64,000 bases of DNA, from the NCBI RefSeq assembly GCF_000016065.1, contig NC_009092.1, positions 3,162,001 through 3,226,000 on the forward strand, read 5' to 3'. The stretch is from Shewanella loihica PV-4. GTDB taxonomy: Bacteria > Pseudomonadota > Gammaproteobacteria > Enterobacterales > Shewanellaceae. A model generated the notes under the pieces. The model made no database searches. It was not told the origin of the DNA and was given only the letters and a program-made list of their open reading frames with translations. This document shows, piece after piece, positions 36,442 through 46,607 of this stretch; positions within the stretch are counted from its first letter, which is position 1, and each line of letters begins with the position of its first letter. A program made the translations under genes and the position numbers.

Positions 36442-38523
36442 ATGTACCGCACCATTTCGACTCTCTTTTGCTTAGGAATCCTAAGTGCTTGCGCATCAAC
36501 CAACACTAATCCCTCCTCCTCCGAGAAGACGAATAATTCGTCTATCGATCTACAGGTAGAAAGTTCAACACTGACAAGCGAGAATAAGTTAACACTTGCC
36601 AAGCAACTCTATGAGAGTGCTCAGCCCGAAAAAGCACTCAAACTATACCAAGAGGCTGCCAACGAGGGGCTACCGAGAGCTCAGAGTGAGTTAGGATTAA
36701 TCTACGACGTTGGCGCGTTAGGTACTAAAGAAGACAACGAACTTGCATTTAAGTGGTATCTAAAAGCCGCAAAACAGAAGGACACTCAAGCCTTAATCAA
36801 CCTCGCAGCTTTTTATCGAAATGGTGAGTTTGTCGAACAAGACCTAGATCAAGCGATAGATTACTATCGGCAAGCTATATCCTTGAATGATCCAATAGCA
36901 TTTTGCGAATTAGGATTTCTCTATTTAGACGAACCGCTCAAAAAAGACTTACAACTGGCCGAGACAAACTTTCTACTCGGTGCTAACCAACAACAAACCT
37001 CCTGTTATCTAGGTTTGGCCTATCTATTTCACTTTGAAAAAGACAAGGTTAAGCAATCATTAAAGTGGTACCAACTCGCTGCCGACGCGGGTGATGCATC
37101 GGCTCAATACAACTTAGCCACTCTATATTTCGACGGCATTGCCACCGAAGTAGATCCAAAGCAGGGCATACATTATCTCCAATTGGCTGTAGAGCAAAAC
37201 CATGGCTCAGCCACTGGCTATTTAGCCAATATGTATGACTTCGGTTGGTTTGTAGAACAAGACAAAAAGTTAGCCATACAACTTTATCAGAGAGCAGCAG
37301 AACTAGGTGATGCGGGGTCCATGGTTAACTTAGCGACTTTTTTTGAGTCAGGGCAATTCGTTCCTCAAGATATTGATATGGCTCTACAGTTATACCAACT
37401 TGCGGCTCAACAAAATAATGCCCTAGCGCTTAATAACATGGCTTCTATCTACTTCAACGGCGAATACGTCGAACGAAATACTGAATTAGGGCTAGAACTT
37501 TTCAATAAAGCGGCGACCATGAATAATACCCAAGCTTTATATAACTTGGGCATCATCTATCGAGATGGGAACACGGTTAAACGGGACAGAGCTAAAGCCT
37601 TGTCCTTTTTTCAACAAGCAGCAGATCTCGGCTTAGAGAGAGCCTATTTCGAAGTAGGTAAAGCCTATCATTTAGGCTTAGGAACAGAAAAAAATGATCA
37701 ACTTGCACTTCCCTACTTATTAAAAAGTGCAAATAACAATTCATTGGCAACCCACTACCTTGGGGTCATCTACTATAAGAGCGATTTAATCGAGCATGAT
37801 ATCGATAAAGCAATTACTTATTTTGAGAAAGCCTATTCACAAGGAGAAATTGACCCGACCGCTAGCTTAGGTCAAATCTACGAATTTGGCAGCCCTAGTC
37901 ATCATGATGTCGACCTAGCCATCGCTTGGTATAAGAAAGGTATAAAGGGAGAACACCCTTATGCTTATATGCGGTTAGCTTTACTCTATATGAATGGAGA
38001 AGGCGTGGCTAAAAACATGCAACATGGCCTTGAACTCTACTCCACCTATTGCAAGTTGCGAAAGTATAACGAAAACATGAAGCTTGGAAACCTCTTCTTC
38101 TTTGGCAATCAGATTAAACAGGACTACCAACAAGCCCGTTATTTTTACGAATTGGCACTTAAGCAACAAGATTCAACCGCCGCCAATAACCTTGGCGAGA
38201 TGTATCGCCTAGGTCTTGGTGTTGAGCAAGATATTGAGCAAGCTATTAGCCTCTATCAATCCGCCGTAGAGTGGCATGGCCAAGCAACGGCCATGTTAAA
38301 TCTCAGTGAACTTTATCTCGAGGGTGAAGGCGTCCCAGTCGATGAGAAGCTGGGATTATCTTGGTTAAAAAAAGCGGCTGAAACTGACAATAGTGAGGCC
38401 CAATATAGATTAGGGAAATATTTGCTCGACAGAAACGTTACTTCTGCGGGAAAAATCTGGATGAGTAGAAGTGCGGATGCTGGAAATGAAAAAGCAATAG
38501 AGTATCTGCAACAAAAGCTATGA
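36442..38523 (+). CDS. Sel1-repeat lipoprotein
   Basis: 693 residues. An N-terminal lipoprotein signal (TLFCLGILSACAS) is followed by a long solenoid of about 17 Sel1-type tetratricopeptide-like repeats of 36 residues, each with an A-xx-LG-xxY-xxG-x-V-xxD-xxxA-xxxYxxAA pattern. Such solenoids bind partner proteins; here it should be anchored in the envelope facing the periplasm. The coding sequence is visibly more AT-rich than the neighbouring genes. ATG 36442 follows AAAGGA. A terminator follows directly. Confidence 0.9.
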   Translation: MYRTISTLFCLGILSACASTNTNPSSSEKTNNSSIDLQVESSTLTSENKLTLAKQLYESAQPEKALKLYQEAANEGLPRAQSELGLIYDVGALGTKEDNELAFKWYLKAAKQKDTQALINLAAFYRNGEFVEQDLDQAIDYYRQAISLNDPIAFCELGFLYLDEPLKKDLQLAETNFLLGANQQQTSCYLGLAYLFHFEKDKVKQSLKWYQLAADAGDASAQYNLATLYFDGIATEVDPKQGIHYLQLAVEQNHGSATGYLANMYDFGWFVEQDKKLAIQLYQRAAELGDAGSMVNLATFFESGQFVPQDIDMALQLYQLAAQQNNALALNNMASIYFNGEYVERNTELGLELFNKAATMNNTQALYNLGIIYRDGNTVKRDRAKALSFFQQAADLGLERAYFEVGKAYHLGLGTEKNDQLALPYLLKSANNNSLATHYLGVIYYKSDLIEHDIDKAITYFEKAYSQGEIDPTASLGQIYEFGSPSHHDVDLAIAWYKKGIKGEHPYAYMRLALLYMNGEGVAKNMQHGLELYSTYCKLRKYNENMKLGNLFFFGNQIKQDYQQARYFYELALKQQDSTAANNLGEMYRLGLGVEQDIEQAISLYQSAVEWHGQATAMLNLSELYLEGEGVPVDEKLGLSWLKKAAETDNSEAQYRLGKYLLDRNVTSAGKIWMSRSADAGNEKAIEYLQQKL

Positions 38524-38532
38524 TTGCCCCAT

Positions 38533-38561
38533 AAAAAAACGCAGCCATTGGCTGCGTTTTT
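38533..38561. terminator. bidirectional terminator
   Basis: A7-CGCAGCC-ATT-GGCTGCG-T5 between the Sel1 gene and convergent nqrF. Confidence 0.93.
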
Positions 38562-38580
38562 GTCTTAGAAAGACTAAGGA

Positions 38581-39798
38581 TTAATCGCCGAAGTCATCCA
38601 ACAGTATGTTTTCCTGCTCAACCCCTAGGCTTTCTAGCATGTTGATCACCGAGGAGTTCATGATCGGAGGGCCACACATGTAGAACTCACAGTCTTCCGG
38701 CGCCTTGTGATTCTTCAGGTAGTTCTCATAGAGCACATTATGGATGAAGCCTGTGTAGCCGTCCCAGTTGTCCTCTGGGAGCGGGTCCGACAGCGCCACG
38801 TGCCACTCGAAGTTGTCGTTTTCCGCCGCCAGCGCGTCAAACTCCTCCTGATAGAAGATCTCACGGCGTGAACGGGCACCGTACCAGAAGGTCATCTTAC
38901 GCTTGGTCTGCTCGCCCTTGAGTTGGTTAAAGATGTGTGAGCGCATCGGCGCCATGCCTGCACCACCACCGATAAACACCATCTCGGCGTCCGTCTCCTT
39001 CACGAAGAACTCACCAAATGGCCCTGAGATAGTCACCTTATCGCCCGCCTTGAGGTTAAAGATGTAAGAGGACATCTTACCCGGTGGCAGCCCCTCTGAT
39101 GGCGGCGTGGCGATACGCACGTTCAGCATGATCACCCCTTTCTCATCCGGGTAGTTGGCCATGGAGTAGGCGCGCAGCACATCTTCCTCTACGGTCGAGA
39201 CCAGATCGAACAGGCCATACTTTTCCCAGTCGTCACGGTACTCGGTCGGGATATCGAAATCGCTGTATTTCACCTCGTGAGCCGGCGCCTCAATTTGAAT
39301 GTATCCGCCCGCCTTGAACTTCACGTCTTCCCCTTCGGGCAGCTTGAGCAGCAGCTCCTTGATGAAGGTGGCCTGGTTATCGTTAGAGATCACCTCACAC
39401 TGCCACTTCTTGACGCCGAAGATCTCCTCTTCCAGCTCAAGCTCCATGTCTGTCTTCACCGCCACCTGACAGGCCAGACGACAACCCTCTTTGGCCTCTT
39501 TCTTGTTGATATGGTCGCGTTCGGTCGGCAGGATATCGCCGCCACCCGACTTAACCTTCACCCGGCACTGACCGCAGGTACCGCCGCCGCCACAGGCCGA
39601 CGGAATAAAGATATTCTTGCTCGCCAGGGCGCCCAGTAGCTTATCGCCCGCCGCCGTGGTTATGCTCTTGTCATCGTCGTCGTTGATGCGGATGCTCACG
39701 TCACCGTTGATCACCAACTTGCTCTTGGCGACTAAAATCACCATCACCAGCACACACACCACTATGGTGAACATGCCTATGCCTATTGCCATTTCCAT
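38581..39798 (-). CDS. nqrF: Na+-translocating NADH:quinone reductase subunit F
   Basis: Electron-entry subunit of Na+-NQR, 405 residues. One N-terminal membrane helix, then a [2Fe-2S] domain with Cys69, 75, 78 and 110 ([11 protein letters not shown] and LACQ), then FAD and NADH domains with RAYSMANYP near 210 and [16 protein letters not shown] near 275. It oxidises NADH on the cytoplasmic side and passes electrons to the Fe centre and flavins. It is the last gene of the operon, 41 bp after nqrE. Confidence 0.97.
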   Translation of the reverse strand: MEMAIGIGMFTIVVCVLVMVILVAKSKLVINGDVSIRINDDDDKSITTAAGDKLLGALASKNIFIPSACGGGGTCGQCRVKVKSGGGDILPTERDHINKKEAKEGCRLACQVAVKTDMELELEEEIFGVKKWQCEVISNDNQATFIKELLLKLPEGEDVKFKAGGYIQIEAPAHEVKYSDFDIPTEYRDDWEKYGLFDLVSTVEEDVLRAYSMANYPDEKGVIMLNVRIATPPSEGLPPGKMSSYIFNLKAGDKVTISGPFGEFFVKETDAEMVFIGGGAGMAPMRSHIFNQLKGEQTKRKMTFWYGARSRREIFYQEEFDALAAENDNFEWHVALSDPLPEDNWDGYTGFIHNVLYENYLKNHKAPEDCEFYMCGPPIMNSSVINMLESLGVEQENILLDDFGD

Positions 39799-39839
39799 CT
39801 AATAACCCTTTTCTTAATGCACTGACACTAGCACGCCCG

Positions 39840-40448
39840 TTACAGCGAGATGCCGGAGAAAGACATAAAGCCCAATGCCATCAGGCCCGTGGTAATAAAG
39901 GTGATACCCACACCTTGCAGCCCGGCTGGAATGGCGTGAAACTTCATCCGCTCACGCAGACCCGCCAGCAGCACGATGGCCATCGCCCAGCCAAGACCAG
40001 AGCCGGTGGCAAACACCACAGACTCACCCAGGGTGTAGTCGCGGTTCGCCATGAAGATCACCCCAGCGAAGATGGCGCAGTTCACCGTCAGTAGCGGTAG
40101 GAAGATCCCCAGGCTGTCATACAGGCTGGGAATATACTTATCCAGAAACATCTCCAGGATCTGCACCAAAGCCGCGATCACACCGATGAAGGTGATGAGC
40201 TTAAGGTAGCTCAGGTCCAGCTCGGGATAACCTGCCCAGGCCAGGGCACCCGGCGCCAATACCTTGGAGTAGATCAGCTGGTTCAGTGGCACCGCGAGTG
40301 TCATCACCACGATCACGGCAATACCCAGACCGAAGGAGGTCGATACCTTCTTCGAAACGGCCAGGAAAGTACACATGCCCATGAAAAAGGAGAGCGCCAT
40401 GTTGTCGATAAAGACGGCCTGAACAAAGAGATTGATATAGTGTTCCAT
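39840..40448 (-). CDS. nqrE: Na+-NQR subunit E
   Basis: Six-helix membrane subunit of 202 residues ([26 protein letters not shown]). It pairs with NqrD to hold the intramembrane iron centre through conserved Cys (MGMC near 26 and TVNCAIF near 120). ATG 40448, four bases after nqrD; upstream in-frame codons belong to nqrD sequence. Confidence 0.97.
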   Translation of the reverse strand: MEHYINLFVQAVFIDNMALSFFMGMCTFLAVSKKVSTSFGLGIAVIVVMTLAVPLNQLIYSKVLAPGALAWAGYPELDLSYLKLITFIGVIAALVQILEMFLDKYIPSLYDSLGIFLPLLTVNCAIFAGVIFMANRDYTLGESVVFATGSGLGWAMAIVLLAGLRERMKFHAIPAGLQGVGITFITTGLMALGFMSFSGISL

Positions 40449-40452
40449 AGCC

Positions 40453-41076
40453 TTAACCTCGCTTACGCTGGATAACATTGATGGCCCAGATCAGTAAGCC
40501 AATCAGGAAGAATGCACTCGGCGGCAACTTGAACATCTCGTTGGCCAGGTACCAGCCGTCGTTCTCGACCGTCTTTAAGATCTCATGGCCAAACAGGGTA
40601 CCGGCGCCCAGCAGCTCACGCACGAAGGCGACGCTGAGCAGGATAACGCCATAGCCCATGGCGTTGCCCATGGCATCCACCACCGCCAGATGCGGCGGCA
40701 TCTTCATGGCGAAGGCTTCGGCGCGGCCCATGATGATACAGTTGGTGATGATCAATCCCACGAATACCGACAGCTGACGCGACAGCTCATAGGCCACATC
40801 CTGCAGCACCATGTCGACGATGATCACCAGGGAGGCGATCACCGTCATCTGAGCGATGATGCGCACGCTGTTAGGAATAAAGTTACGGATGCTGGAGATG
40901 ATCAGGTTGGAGAAGACCAACACGAAGGTCACCGCCAGGGTCATCACCAATGCGGTCTGCATCGAGTTGCTCACCGCCAGCGCCGAACAGACCCCAAGCA
41001 CCTGCATGGCCACGGGGTTATTGGCGAAAATCGGGCCGGTTAGAATGTCCCGGGTCGCCGTCATACTCTTACTCAT
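40453..41076 (-). CDS. nqrD: Na+-NQR subunit D
   Basis: Six-helix membrane subunit of 207 residues, inverted-topology partner of NqrE. Conserved Cys in [10 protein letters not shown] (near 30) and [17 protein letters not shown] (near 112) are the iron ligands. GGAGG lies before the ATG at 41076, which is one base after the nqrC stop. Confidence 0.97.
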   Translation of the reverse strand: MSKSMTATRDILTGPIFANNPVAMQVLGVCSALAVSNSMQTALVMTLAVTFVLVFSNLIISSIRNFIPNSVRIIAQMTVIASLVIIVDMVLQDVAYELSRQLSVFVGLIITNCIIMGRAEAFAMKMPPHLAVVDAMGNAMGYGVILLSVAFVRELLGAGTLFGHEILKTVENDGWYLANEMFKLPPSAFFLIGLLIWAINVIQRKRG

Positions 41077-41077
41077 C

Positions 41078-41848
41078 TTAAACCTCCGACGCTTTTAGCT
41101 TGTGAAGGAAGGTCTGATAACCTTCGACCCCGAACCAGAACTGCATGGCACGCTGTACGCCGCGTCCCGTCATGGTCGCGCCGCTCACGGCATCCACACC
41201 ATGGAGATCGCCGGCCTTAGCACCGCCCTTGACCACCTTGAAGGAAACCTGCCCCTTCTCATCAAATAGCTGCTTGCCCTTAAGCTTGTCGGTCCAGGCC
41301 TTGTCGTCGAGGAAGTCGCCGATACCCGGTGTCTCACCATGCTCGTAGAAGACCACGTTTTCTATGGTGTTCAGATCCGGCTTGAGCGCCACATAACCAT
41401 AGATGATCGACCAGAGCCCCTTGCCATAGATAGGCAGCACCACGGCGTGCAGCTCGCCCTTGTCGTCAAACACCTTGAATACGCGGGCCTGATTGGCGCG
41501 GGTCTTGATTTTGGCGATATCTTTCTTCGGCTTGCTCGAGGTCTGCGGATTGATAGCCGCCATACGGTCGTCGAAATCCAGCACGTTCTCCTGGCTATCG
41601 ATGACGCCGCTGTCCAGCTCTACCAGCAGAGGCTTCACAGACTGCTCGAAGATGGTGCGAAAATCTTTGTCGCCGCTGATATCGATATCGGCGGCCAGCA
41701 AGACGTTGCGCTTAAGCTCGTCGCGCTTCTTCACCAACTTACGTTCTTTGAGTACCTCGGCGGTTCCTGTGATCATAAAAGAACAAGAGAGGCAGAGGAC
41801 GAGTGTGAAGATCATGGTCCCCACAACGGTATCTTTCTTAAATGCCAT
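41078..41848 (-). CDS. nqrC: Na+-NQR subunit C
   Basis: Periplasmic-facing flavoprotein subunit anchored by one N-terminal helix ([18 protein letters not shown]), 256 residues. The FMN is attached through phosphoester linkage to Thr225 of SGAT in [13 protein letters not shown]. Its ATG overlaps by one base the stop of a short ORF that fills the nqrB-nqrC gap. Confidence 0.97.
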   Translation of the reverse strand: MAFKKDTVVGTMIFTLVLCLSCSFMITGTAEVLKERKLVKKRDELKRNVLLAADIDISGDKDFRTIFEQSVKPLLVELDSGVIDSQENVLDFDDRMAAINPQTSSKPKKDIAKIKTRANQARVFKVFDDKGELHAVVLPIYGKGLWSIIYGYVALKPDLNTIENVVFYEHGETPGIGDFLDDKAWTDKLKGKQLFDEKGQVSFKVVKGGAKAGDLHGVDAVSGATMTGRGVQRAMQFWFGVEGYQTFLHKLKASEV

Positions 41849-41967
41849 TAGCGTTGCTTCTCCATAGTGGCGCGCTCTCTGGAACGACGAAACAAAAAGG
41901 ATGCGAAGATTGACGACCAGAGGTTGGCGGTCTGGATCCTTAACATATGTTCTGACTTATAAGGCAT
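41848..41967 (-). CDS. 39-codon ORF coupled between nqrB and nqrC
   Basis: An ATG inside the last codons of nqrB (11 bp overlap) opens a 39-codon frame whose TAA shares one base with the nqrC ATG (TAATG). The product would be a basic peptide with a short hydrophobic centre (ANLWSSIFASFLF) followed by RRSRER. The double overlap is what translational coupling looks like, but no ribosome binding site is clear for the first ATG. It may be a real peptide, a coupling device, or chance. Confidence 0.35.
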   Translation of the reverse strand: MPYKSEHMLRIQTANLWSSIFASFLFRRSRERATMEKQR

Positions 41968-43171
41968 TGCGTTTCAGCCTCCGCTTCATGTTGCTGCGCG
42001 CCACCAGGTAATCGAAGAGTGGTGCCCACAGGTTGGCAAACAGAATCGCCAGCATGATCCCTTCAGGCATCTTGAGATTCAGCACGCGAATAAGTACCGT
42101 CATGAAGCCGATCAGGACGCCGTAGGCAAACTTGCCCTGACGGGTATAGGCTGTGGTCACAGGATCTGTTGCCATAAACATCATCCCCAAGGCGAAGCCG
42201 CCGGTGACCAGATGCCAGGTCCAAGGCATGGCGAACATCTCGTTCTTGGCCGAACCGATTAGGTTGAACAGCACGGCGGTTGCCACCATACCGGCCATCA
42301 CACCGGCCACCACACGCCAGTCGGCCAGGCGAGTCAACAGCAGCAACAGGCCGCCGATCAGAATGGCCAGGGTGCTGGTCTCGGCGATAGAGCCGACGGT
42401 GAAGCCGAAGAAGGCATCCCACCACAGCGGATCGCTGAAGGCCTGATACCAGGTGTAACCCTCGAAGCTCATCTTGCCCGCAGCAGTCTGAATCAAGGTT
42501 GTCGCTCCCGAGAAGCCATCGACCGCCACAAACTGGGCAATCTGCGCCACCTCGGTCGGGTAGGCAAAGTAGATAAAGGCGTAACCAGCCAGCGCAGGGT
42601 TGAGGAAGTTGTACCCCATGCCGCCAAACACCTCTTTGGCCATGATCACCCCGAAGGTGATACCAAGGGCCACTATCCACAGCGGTGTCGATACCGGCAG
42701 GATCAGGGTAAACAGCAAGGCGGTGACGAAGAAGCCTTCATGCAGCTCCTGGCGACGCACCTTGGCGAACACCATCTCCCAAAACAGGCTCACCAACAGC
42801 GCGGTAAGATAGATAGGCAGGTAGAAGCTCAGGCCATAGCCAAACAGGCCAAAGAAACCGCTCTGCTCGCCGAGGCCGCCGGTGATGGCATTGAACGGCA
42901 GTAGCTGCCAAACATCGGGCGTGGTCAAGCCAGAAGCCAGCGCCAGCTGCGCCTGCAGACCCAGGTTATAGATGCCGAACAGAATCGCCGGCAGCAGACA
43001 CAGACCCACCAGGGTCATGGTACGTTTTACATCGATCGCATCGCGAACGTGCACCTTGCCTTTAGTGCTGCGGCCATGGGCATAAAGCAGCGAGCGCAGG
43101 AAGCTACGCATCGACGAGCCGTGGGCATAGTAATTCTCTTGCACATCTGGCTTATTGTCTTGCTTACTCAT
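41957..43171 (-). CDS. nqrB: Na+-NQR subunit B
   Basis: Large membrane subunit of 404 residues carrying a covalent FMN at Thr224 (GFSGATTLI) and forming the Na+ channel with riboflavin and the quinone site near NqrA. Many hydrophobic helices and the conserved FNAITGGLGEQSGFFGLFGYG-type loop are visible. Its ATG overlaps the nqrA stop by one base (TAATG). Confidence 0.97.
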   Translation of the reverse strand: MSKQDNKPDVQENYYAHGSSMRSFLRSLLYAHGRSTKGKVHVRDAIDVKRTMTLVGLCLLPAILFGIYNLGLQAQLALASGLTTPDVWQLLPFNAITGGLGEQSGFFGLFGYGLSFYLPIYLTALLVSLFWEMVFAKVRRQELHEGFFVTALLFTLILPVSTPLWIVALGITFGVIMAKEVFGGMGYNFLNPALAGYAFIYFAYPTEVAQIAQFVAVDGFSGATTLIQTAAGKMSFEGYTWYQAFSDPLWWDAFFGFTVGSIAETSTLAILIGGLLLLLTRLADWRVVAGVMAGMVATAVLFNLIGSAKNEMFAMPWTWHLVTGGFALGMMFMATDPVTTAYTRQGKFAYGVLIGFMTVLIRVLNLKMPEGIMLAILFANLWAPLFDYLVARSNMKRRLKRNAL

Positions 43172-44541
43172 TAACCTTCCCTCTCAATAATATCTAGGCA
43201 GATGCGAAGTTCCCGTCCGAAGTCATACTTGCCCGGACAGACAAAAGTACACAGGGCCAGATCTTCTTCATCCAGCTCTAGGGCCCCCAGGGCCTGCGCC
43301 TCATCAGTGTCACGCACCACGAGGTCACGCACCAAAAGGGTCGGCAGGATATCCAGCGGCATCACGCGATCCAGCTGACCGAAGGCCATCATGGCGCGGT
43401 GTGAACCACCGGCGTGAGTGGTCAGGTCGAACAGACGCTTGGTCGCCTTGAAGCGAGAGGTCACGGCGCGGGTGATAGAGAACTTGTCTGCGCCGCCGCG
43501 CACCCATGGCAGTAGCTGATGCTTGGCGTCTTCCGCCAGCACAGAGATCTGCTGATGGAAACGGCCCAGATAGTCGTGAACGCCAAAGGCAGTATGGCCA
43601 GCCAGTACAGAGCCTGACACCACACGGTTGCTGCCTGGCTTGATCTCACCCTCTACCAGGGTGCTGAGCTGAGCGCCCAGCTGAGTGCGCAGCAGTCTTG
43701 GATTGAGCGCCGTCGGGCCACCCAGGGCCACCACGCGATCTGTGTAGAGCTCACCTGTCAGGAACAGCTTGCCGTAAGCGATCACATCCTGATAGCCAAG
43801 GTGCCATACTGGGCGTTCCAGGCTGGCAGGCGCGATAAAGTGAATATGGGTGCCCACCAGGCCAGCGGGATGCACACCGGCAAAACGATGGCTCTCGACA
43901 CGCGCGAGGTCGGCGCCAGGCAATGCCTCGCCGGCATCGTGACACAGGTGGATCTTGCCAGAGGTGAGATAAGTCAGTACCTCAAGTCCGGCAGCAAAGG
44001 CCTCGCGCTGCTCTGCGATAATCACGCGGGGATCGGCCGCCAGCGGGTTGGTGTCCATGGCGTTGACGAAGATGGCGGCAGGTTCGCTATCGAGCAAGGG
44101 CACACGCGAGAAGGGGCGAGTGCGCAGTGCAGTCCACAGACCACTCTCGGCCAGGTTTTGCTGTACGGCTTCACGGCTCAGGCGGCTCAGATCCGAATAG
44201 GCCTTAAAGGTGACTTGCTCATCGCCCTCGACCTGGATCACCACAGACTGCAACACACGACGCTCGCCGCGGTTGATCTCGACGACCACACCACTGGCCG
44301 GCGCGGTAAAACCTATGCCCGGCGCCTTCTTGTCTTCGAACAGAGTCTGACCCTTCTTCACTCGATCGCCGACCTCCACCAAGAGGGTGGGTTTTAGGCC
44401 AACATACTCTTCACCCAGCAGTGCTACCTTTGCAGGACGAGCGCAGCAATCTATCTCTTGCCTCGGCTCGCCGGCGATAGGCACATCTAGGCCCTTCTTT
44501 ATCGTCTTAATCTTGTCTGGAAAACCTGCCATCGCAAACAT
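43171..44541 (-). CDS. nqrA: Na+-NQR subunit A
   Basis: Peripheral cytoplasmic subunit of 456 residues that contributes to quinone binding. It has [16 protein letters not shown] near the N-terminus, the [26 protein letters not shown] biotinyl/lipoyl-like domain, and a C-terminal [16 protein letters not shown] segment. Compared with the canonical MITIKKGLD start it has about ten extra N-terminal residues ([10 protein letters not shown]); ATG 44541 or 44532 are both possible and neither has a strong ribosome binding site. First gene of nqrABCDEF. Confidence 0.95.
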   Translation of the reverse strand: MFAMAGFPDKIKTIKKGLDVPIAGEPRQEIDCCARPAKVALLGEEYVGLKPTLLVEVGDRVKKGQTLFEDKKAPGIGFTAPASGVVVEINRGERRVLQSVVIQVEGDEQVTFKAYSDLSRLSREAVQQNLAESGLWTALRTRPFSRVPLLDSEPAAIFVNAMDTNPLAADPRVIIAEQREAFAAGLEVLTYLTSGKIHLCHDAGEALPGADLARVESHRFAGVHPAGLVGTHIHFIAPASLERPVWHLGYQDVIAYGKLFLTGELYTDRVVALGGPTALNPRLLRTQLGAQLSTLVEGEIKPGSNRVVSGSVLAGHTAFGVHDYLGRFHQQISVLAEDAKHQLLPWVRGGADKFSITRAVTSRFKATKRLFDLTTHAGGSHRAMMAFGQLDRVMPLDILPTLLVRDLVVRDTDEAQALGALELDEEDLALCTFVCPGKYDFGRELRICLDIIEREG

Positions 44542-45003
44542 CAACCGTTACTAAATTGGGATGCCTCATGGTAAAAGTTTGTTAACCGGGATTCCGCTAT
44601 TGAGGTCACATTCCGACACGGGCTTGTAACTTAGCTACAGTTTTTCCGCCGGATTTGTGATCATGATCGCTGGCGAATCCTAAGAACTGTTAACAATGTA
44701 GTTTTATAACAATAAAACAGGTAAAGGGGATGCCGCTTATTTAGCTGGGGCTAAAACATTCAATTTGGGACAAAAATTGCTCGACTCGAGTGATGTCATC
44801 CGGGCTCATTTTTGCCTTTTTTGATGCTATAGGATCCAGAGGAAAAAGGCAGATAACCAATCCGCTCTCAAGCCAATTCGACCATAAAACTCACCTCATC
44901 GAGCAAATCATCAGCAAATTAAAAACATTTAGACATCTAGAAGTCTAAATGCCATGGTCATTTTTCGATCACAGGTTTTCAGTTAAGCGATAGGATGAAT
45001 TAG
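44542..45003. other. divergent intergenic region nqrA-metY
   Basis: 462 bp holding the promoters of the nqr operon (leftward) and metY (rightward). The MetJ operator near the metY end is listed separately. The middle contains no ORF of note. Confidence 0.6.
44926..44951 (+). promoter_or_regulatory. tandem MetJ boxes before metY
   Basis: Two adjacent 8-bp met boxes, AGACATCT (44931-44938) and AGAAGTCT (44939-44946), compared with the MetJ consensus AGACGTCT, lie inside a longer palindrome whose arms are CATTTAGAC and GTCTAAATG. The position, 57 bp before the metY start, and the gene's pathway fit repression by MetJ with S-adenosylmethionine. Confidence 0.85.
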
Positions 45004-46293
45004 ATGAAACTCGAATCTCTAGCCCTGCATCATGGATATACCTCGGAAGCGACCACCAAGGCGGCGGCCGTGCCCATTTATCAGACCACCTCTTATACCT
45101 TCGACGACACCCAGCATGGTGCCGACCTGTTTGATCTTAAGGTGGCGGGCAACATATATACCCGTATCATGAACCCCACCACAGATGTGCTCGAGCAACG
45201 CCTGGCCGCCATCGAAGGCGGTATCGGCGCACTGGCACTGGCCTCCGGCATGGCCGCCATCACCTATGCGATTCAGGCCCTGACTCAGGTGGGCGACAAC
45301 ATCGTCAGCACCAGTCAGCTCTATGGCGGCACCTATAACCTGTTTGCCCATACCCTGCCCAGACAAGGCGTCGAGGTGCGTATGGCGGCCTTCGACGACT
45401 TCGATGGCCTGGAGGCCCATATCGATGACAAGACCAAGGCGCTGTTTTGCGAGTCTATCGGCAACCCGGCCGGTAATATCGTCGACATCGCCCGCCTGGC
45501 CGAGATAGCCCACAGGCATGGCGTGCCGCTGATCGTCGACAACACGGTCGCCACTCCGGTGCTCTGCCGCCCCTTCGAGCATGGCGCCGACATCGTCATC
45601 CATTCACTTACCAAATATATTGGCGGCCACGGCACCACCATAGGTGGGGTGATCATCGACTCGGGCAAGTTCGACTGGGCCGCCCAGCCTCAGCGCTTCG
45701 CCCTGCTCAACGAGCCAGACCCCTCCTATCATGGTGTGGTCTATACCCAGGCCTTCGGTCCGGCGGCCTTTATTGGTCGCTGCCGCGTGGTGCCGCTGCG
45801 TAATACCGGCGCCGCCCTATCGCCTCAGAGTGCCTTCCTACTGTTACAGGGCTTAGAGACGCTGGCGCTTAGAATGGAGCGTCACTGCGACAACGCCCTG
45901 GCCCTGGCCAACTTCCTCGAGCAAGACCCCAGGGTCAGCTGGGTCAACTATGGCGCGCTGGACAACAGCCCCTATCGCGACAACTGTGAGAAGATCACCT
46001 CGGGTAAGGCCTCGGGCATCATCAGCTTCGGCATCAAGGCGGAAGATAGCGAGGCGGCCAAAGCGGCCGGCGGACGTTTTATCGATGCCCTGCAGATGAT
46101 CCTGCGCCTGGTCAACATAGGCGATGCCAAGTCCCTGGCCTGCCACCCGGCCACCACCACCCACAGACAGCTCAACGGCGAGGAACTGGCCAAGGCGGGG
46201 GTATCGGAAGATCTGATCCGCATCTCGGTCGGCATAGAGCATATCGAGGATATTATCGCGGATGTGTCTCAGGCGCTGGATAAGGCGATCTAA
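45004..46293 (+). CDS. metY: O-acetylhomoserine aminocarboxypropyltransferase (sulfhydrylase)
   Basis: PLP enzyme of the Cys/Met-metabolism family, 429 residues, making homocysteine from O-acetylhomoserine and sulfide by direct sulfhydrylation in the cytoplasm. The cofactor Lys is in HSLTKYIGGHGTTIGG near residue 205; YTRIMNPTTDVLEQRLAAIEGG near 55 and ETLALRMERHCDNALALA near 280 are family motifs. The length (~430, longer than MetB/MetC at ~390) favours MetY. Tandem MetJ boxes lie upstream and a terminator follows. Confidence 0.93.
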   Translation: MKLESLALHHGYTSEATTKAAAVPIYQTTSYTFDDTQHGADLFDLKVAGNIYTRIMNPTTDVLEQRLAAIEGGIGALALASGMAAITYAIQALTQVGDNIVSTSQLYGGTYNLFAHTLPRQGVEVRMAAFDDFDGLEAHIDDKTKALFCESIGNPAGNIVDIARLAEIAHRHGVPLIVDNTVATPVLCRPFEHGADIVIHSLTKYIGGHGTTIGGVIIDSGKFDWAAQPQRFALLNEPDPSYHGVVYTQAFGPAAFIGRCRVVPLRNTGAALSPQSAFLLLQGLETLALRMERHCDNALALANFLEQDPRVSWVNYGALDNSPYRDNCEKITSGKASGIISFGIKAEDSEAAKAAGGRFIDALQMILRLVNIGDAKSLACHPATTTHRQLNGEELAKAGVSEDLIRISVGIEHIEDIIADVSQALDKAI

Positions 46294-46366
46294 TTTAAAA
46301 GGCTCCTGCTAAGCGCTTAGATAACTGACTTAACAAGCCTACTAACAAGCCAGAAAGAAACCAGAT

Positions 46367-46418
46367 ATCGGCCCCAAGCACCGCCCTACGAGGCGCTGTC
46401 GTTGGGGCCGATTTTTTA
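46367..46418 (+). terminator. terminator of metY
   Basis: ATCGGCCCCAA / TTGGGGCCGAT stem enclosing an inner GCGCC-type hairpin loop, followed by six T. Confidence 0.92.
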
Positions 46419-46580
46419 TCTCCACCTTGAGTCCCCCTCCCTTGGCAGTTAACACGGCCTAGTTAGTAAGACTTGGCGCACGAAAATAAAGCAAGGCATT
46501 GAAAATATTGGGGTAACAACAAACCTTGGATTAGGCTATGATGCCGAAGCGGTCTAGATGCTAAAAAGGAGAAGGCTGGC

Positions 46581-46607
46581 ATGAAGACAAAGAGGTCAAA
46601 AGCTTGA
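46581..46607 (+). other. eight-codon upstream ORF before the AraC-type gene
   Basis: AAAGGAG followed at usual distance by ATG and eight codons (MKTKRSKA). Its TGA overlaps the regulator's ATG by one base (TGATG). It could be a translational coupling device; it may also be chance. Confidence 0.3.

Noticed and set aside
42063-42680. 205-residue ORF inside nqrB
   Set aside because: Out-of-frame shadow; nqrB is unambiguous.
45019-45603. 194-residue minus-strand ORF opposite metY
   Set aside because: Antisense shadow of a well-conserved enzyme gene.
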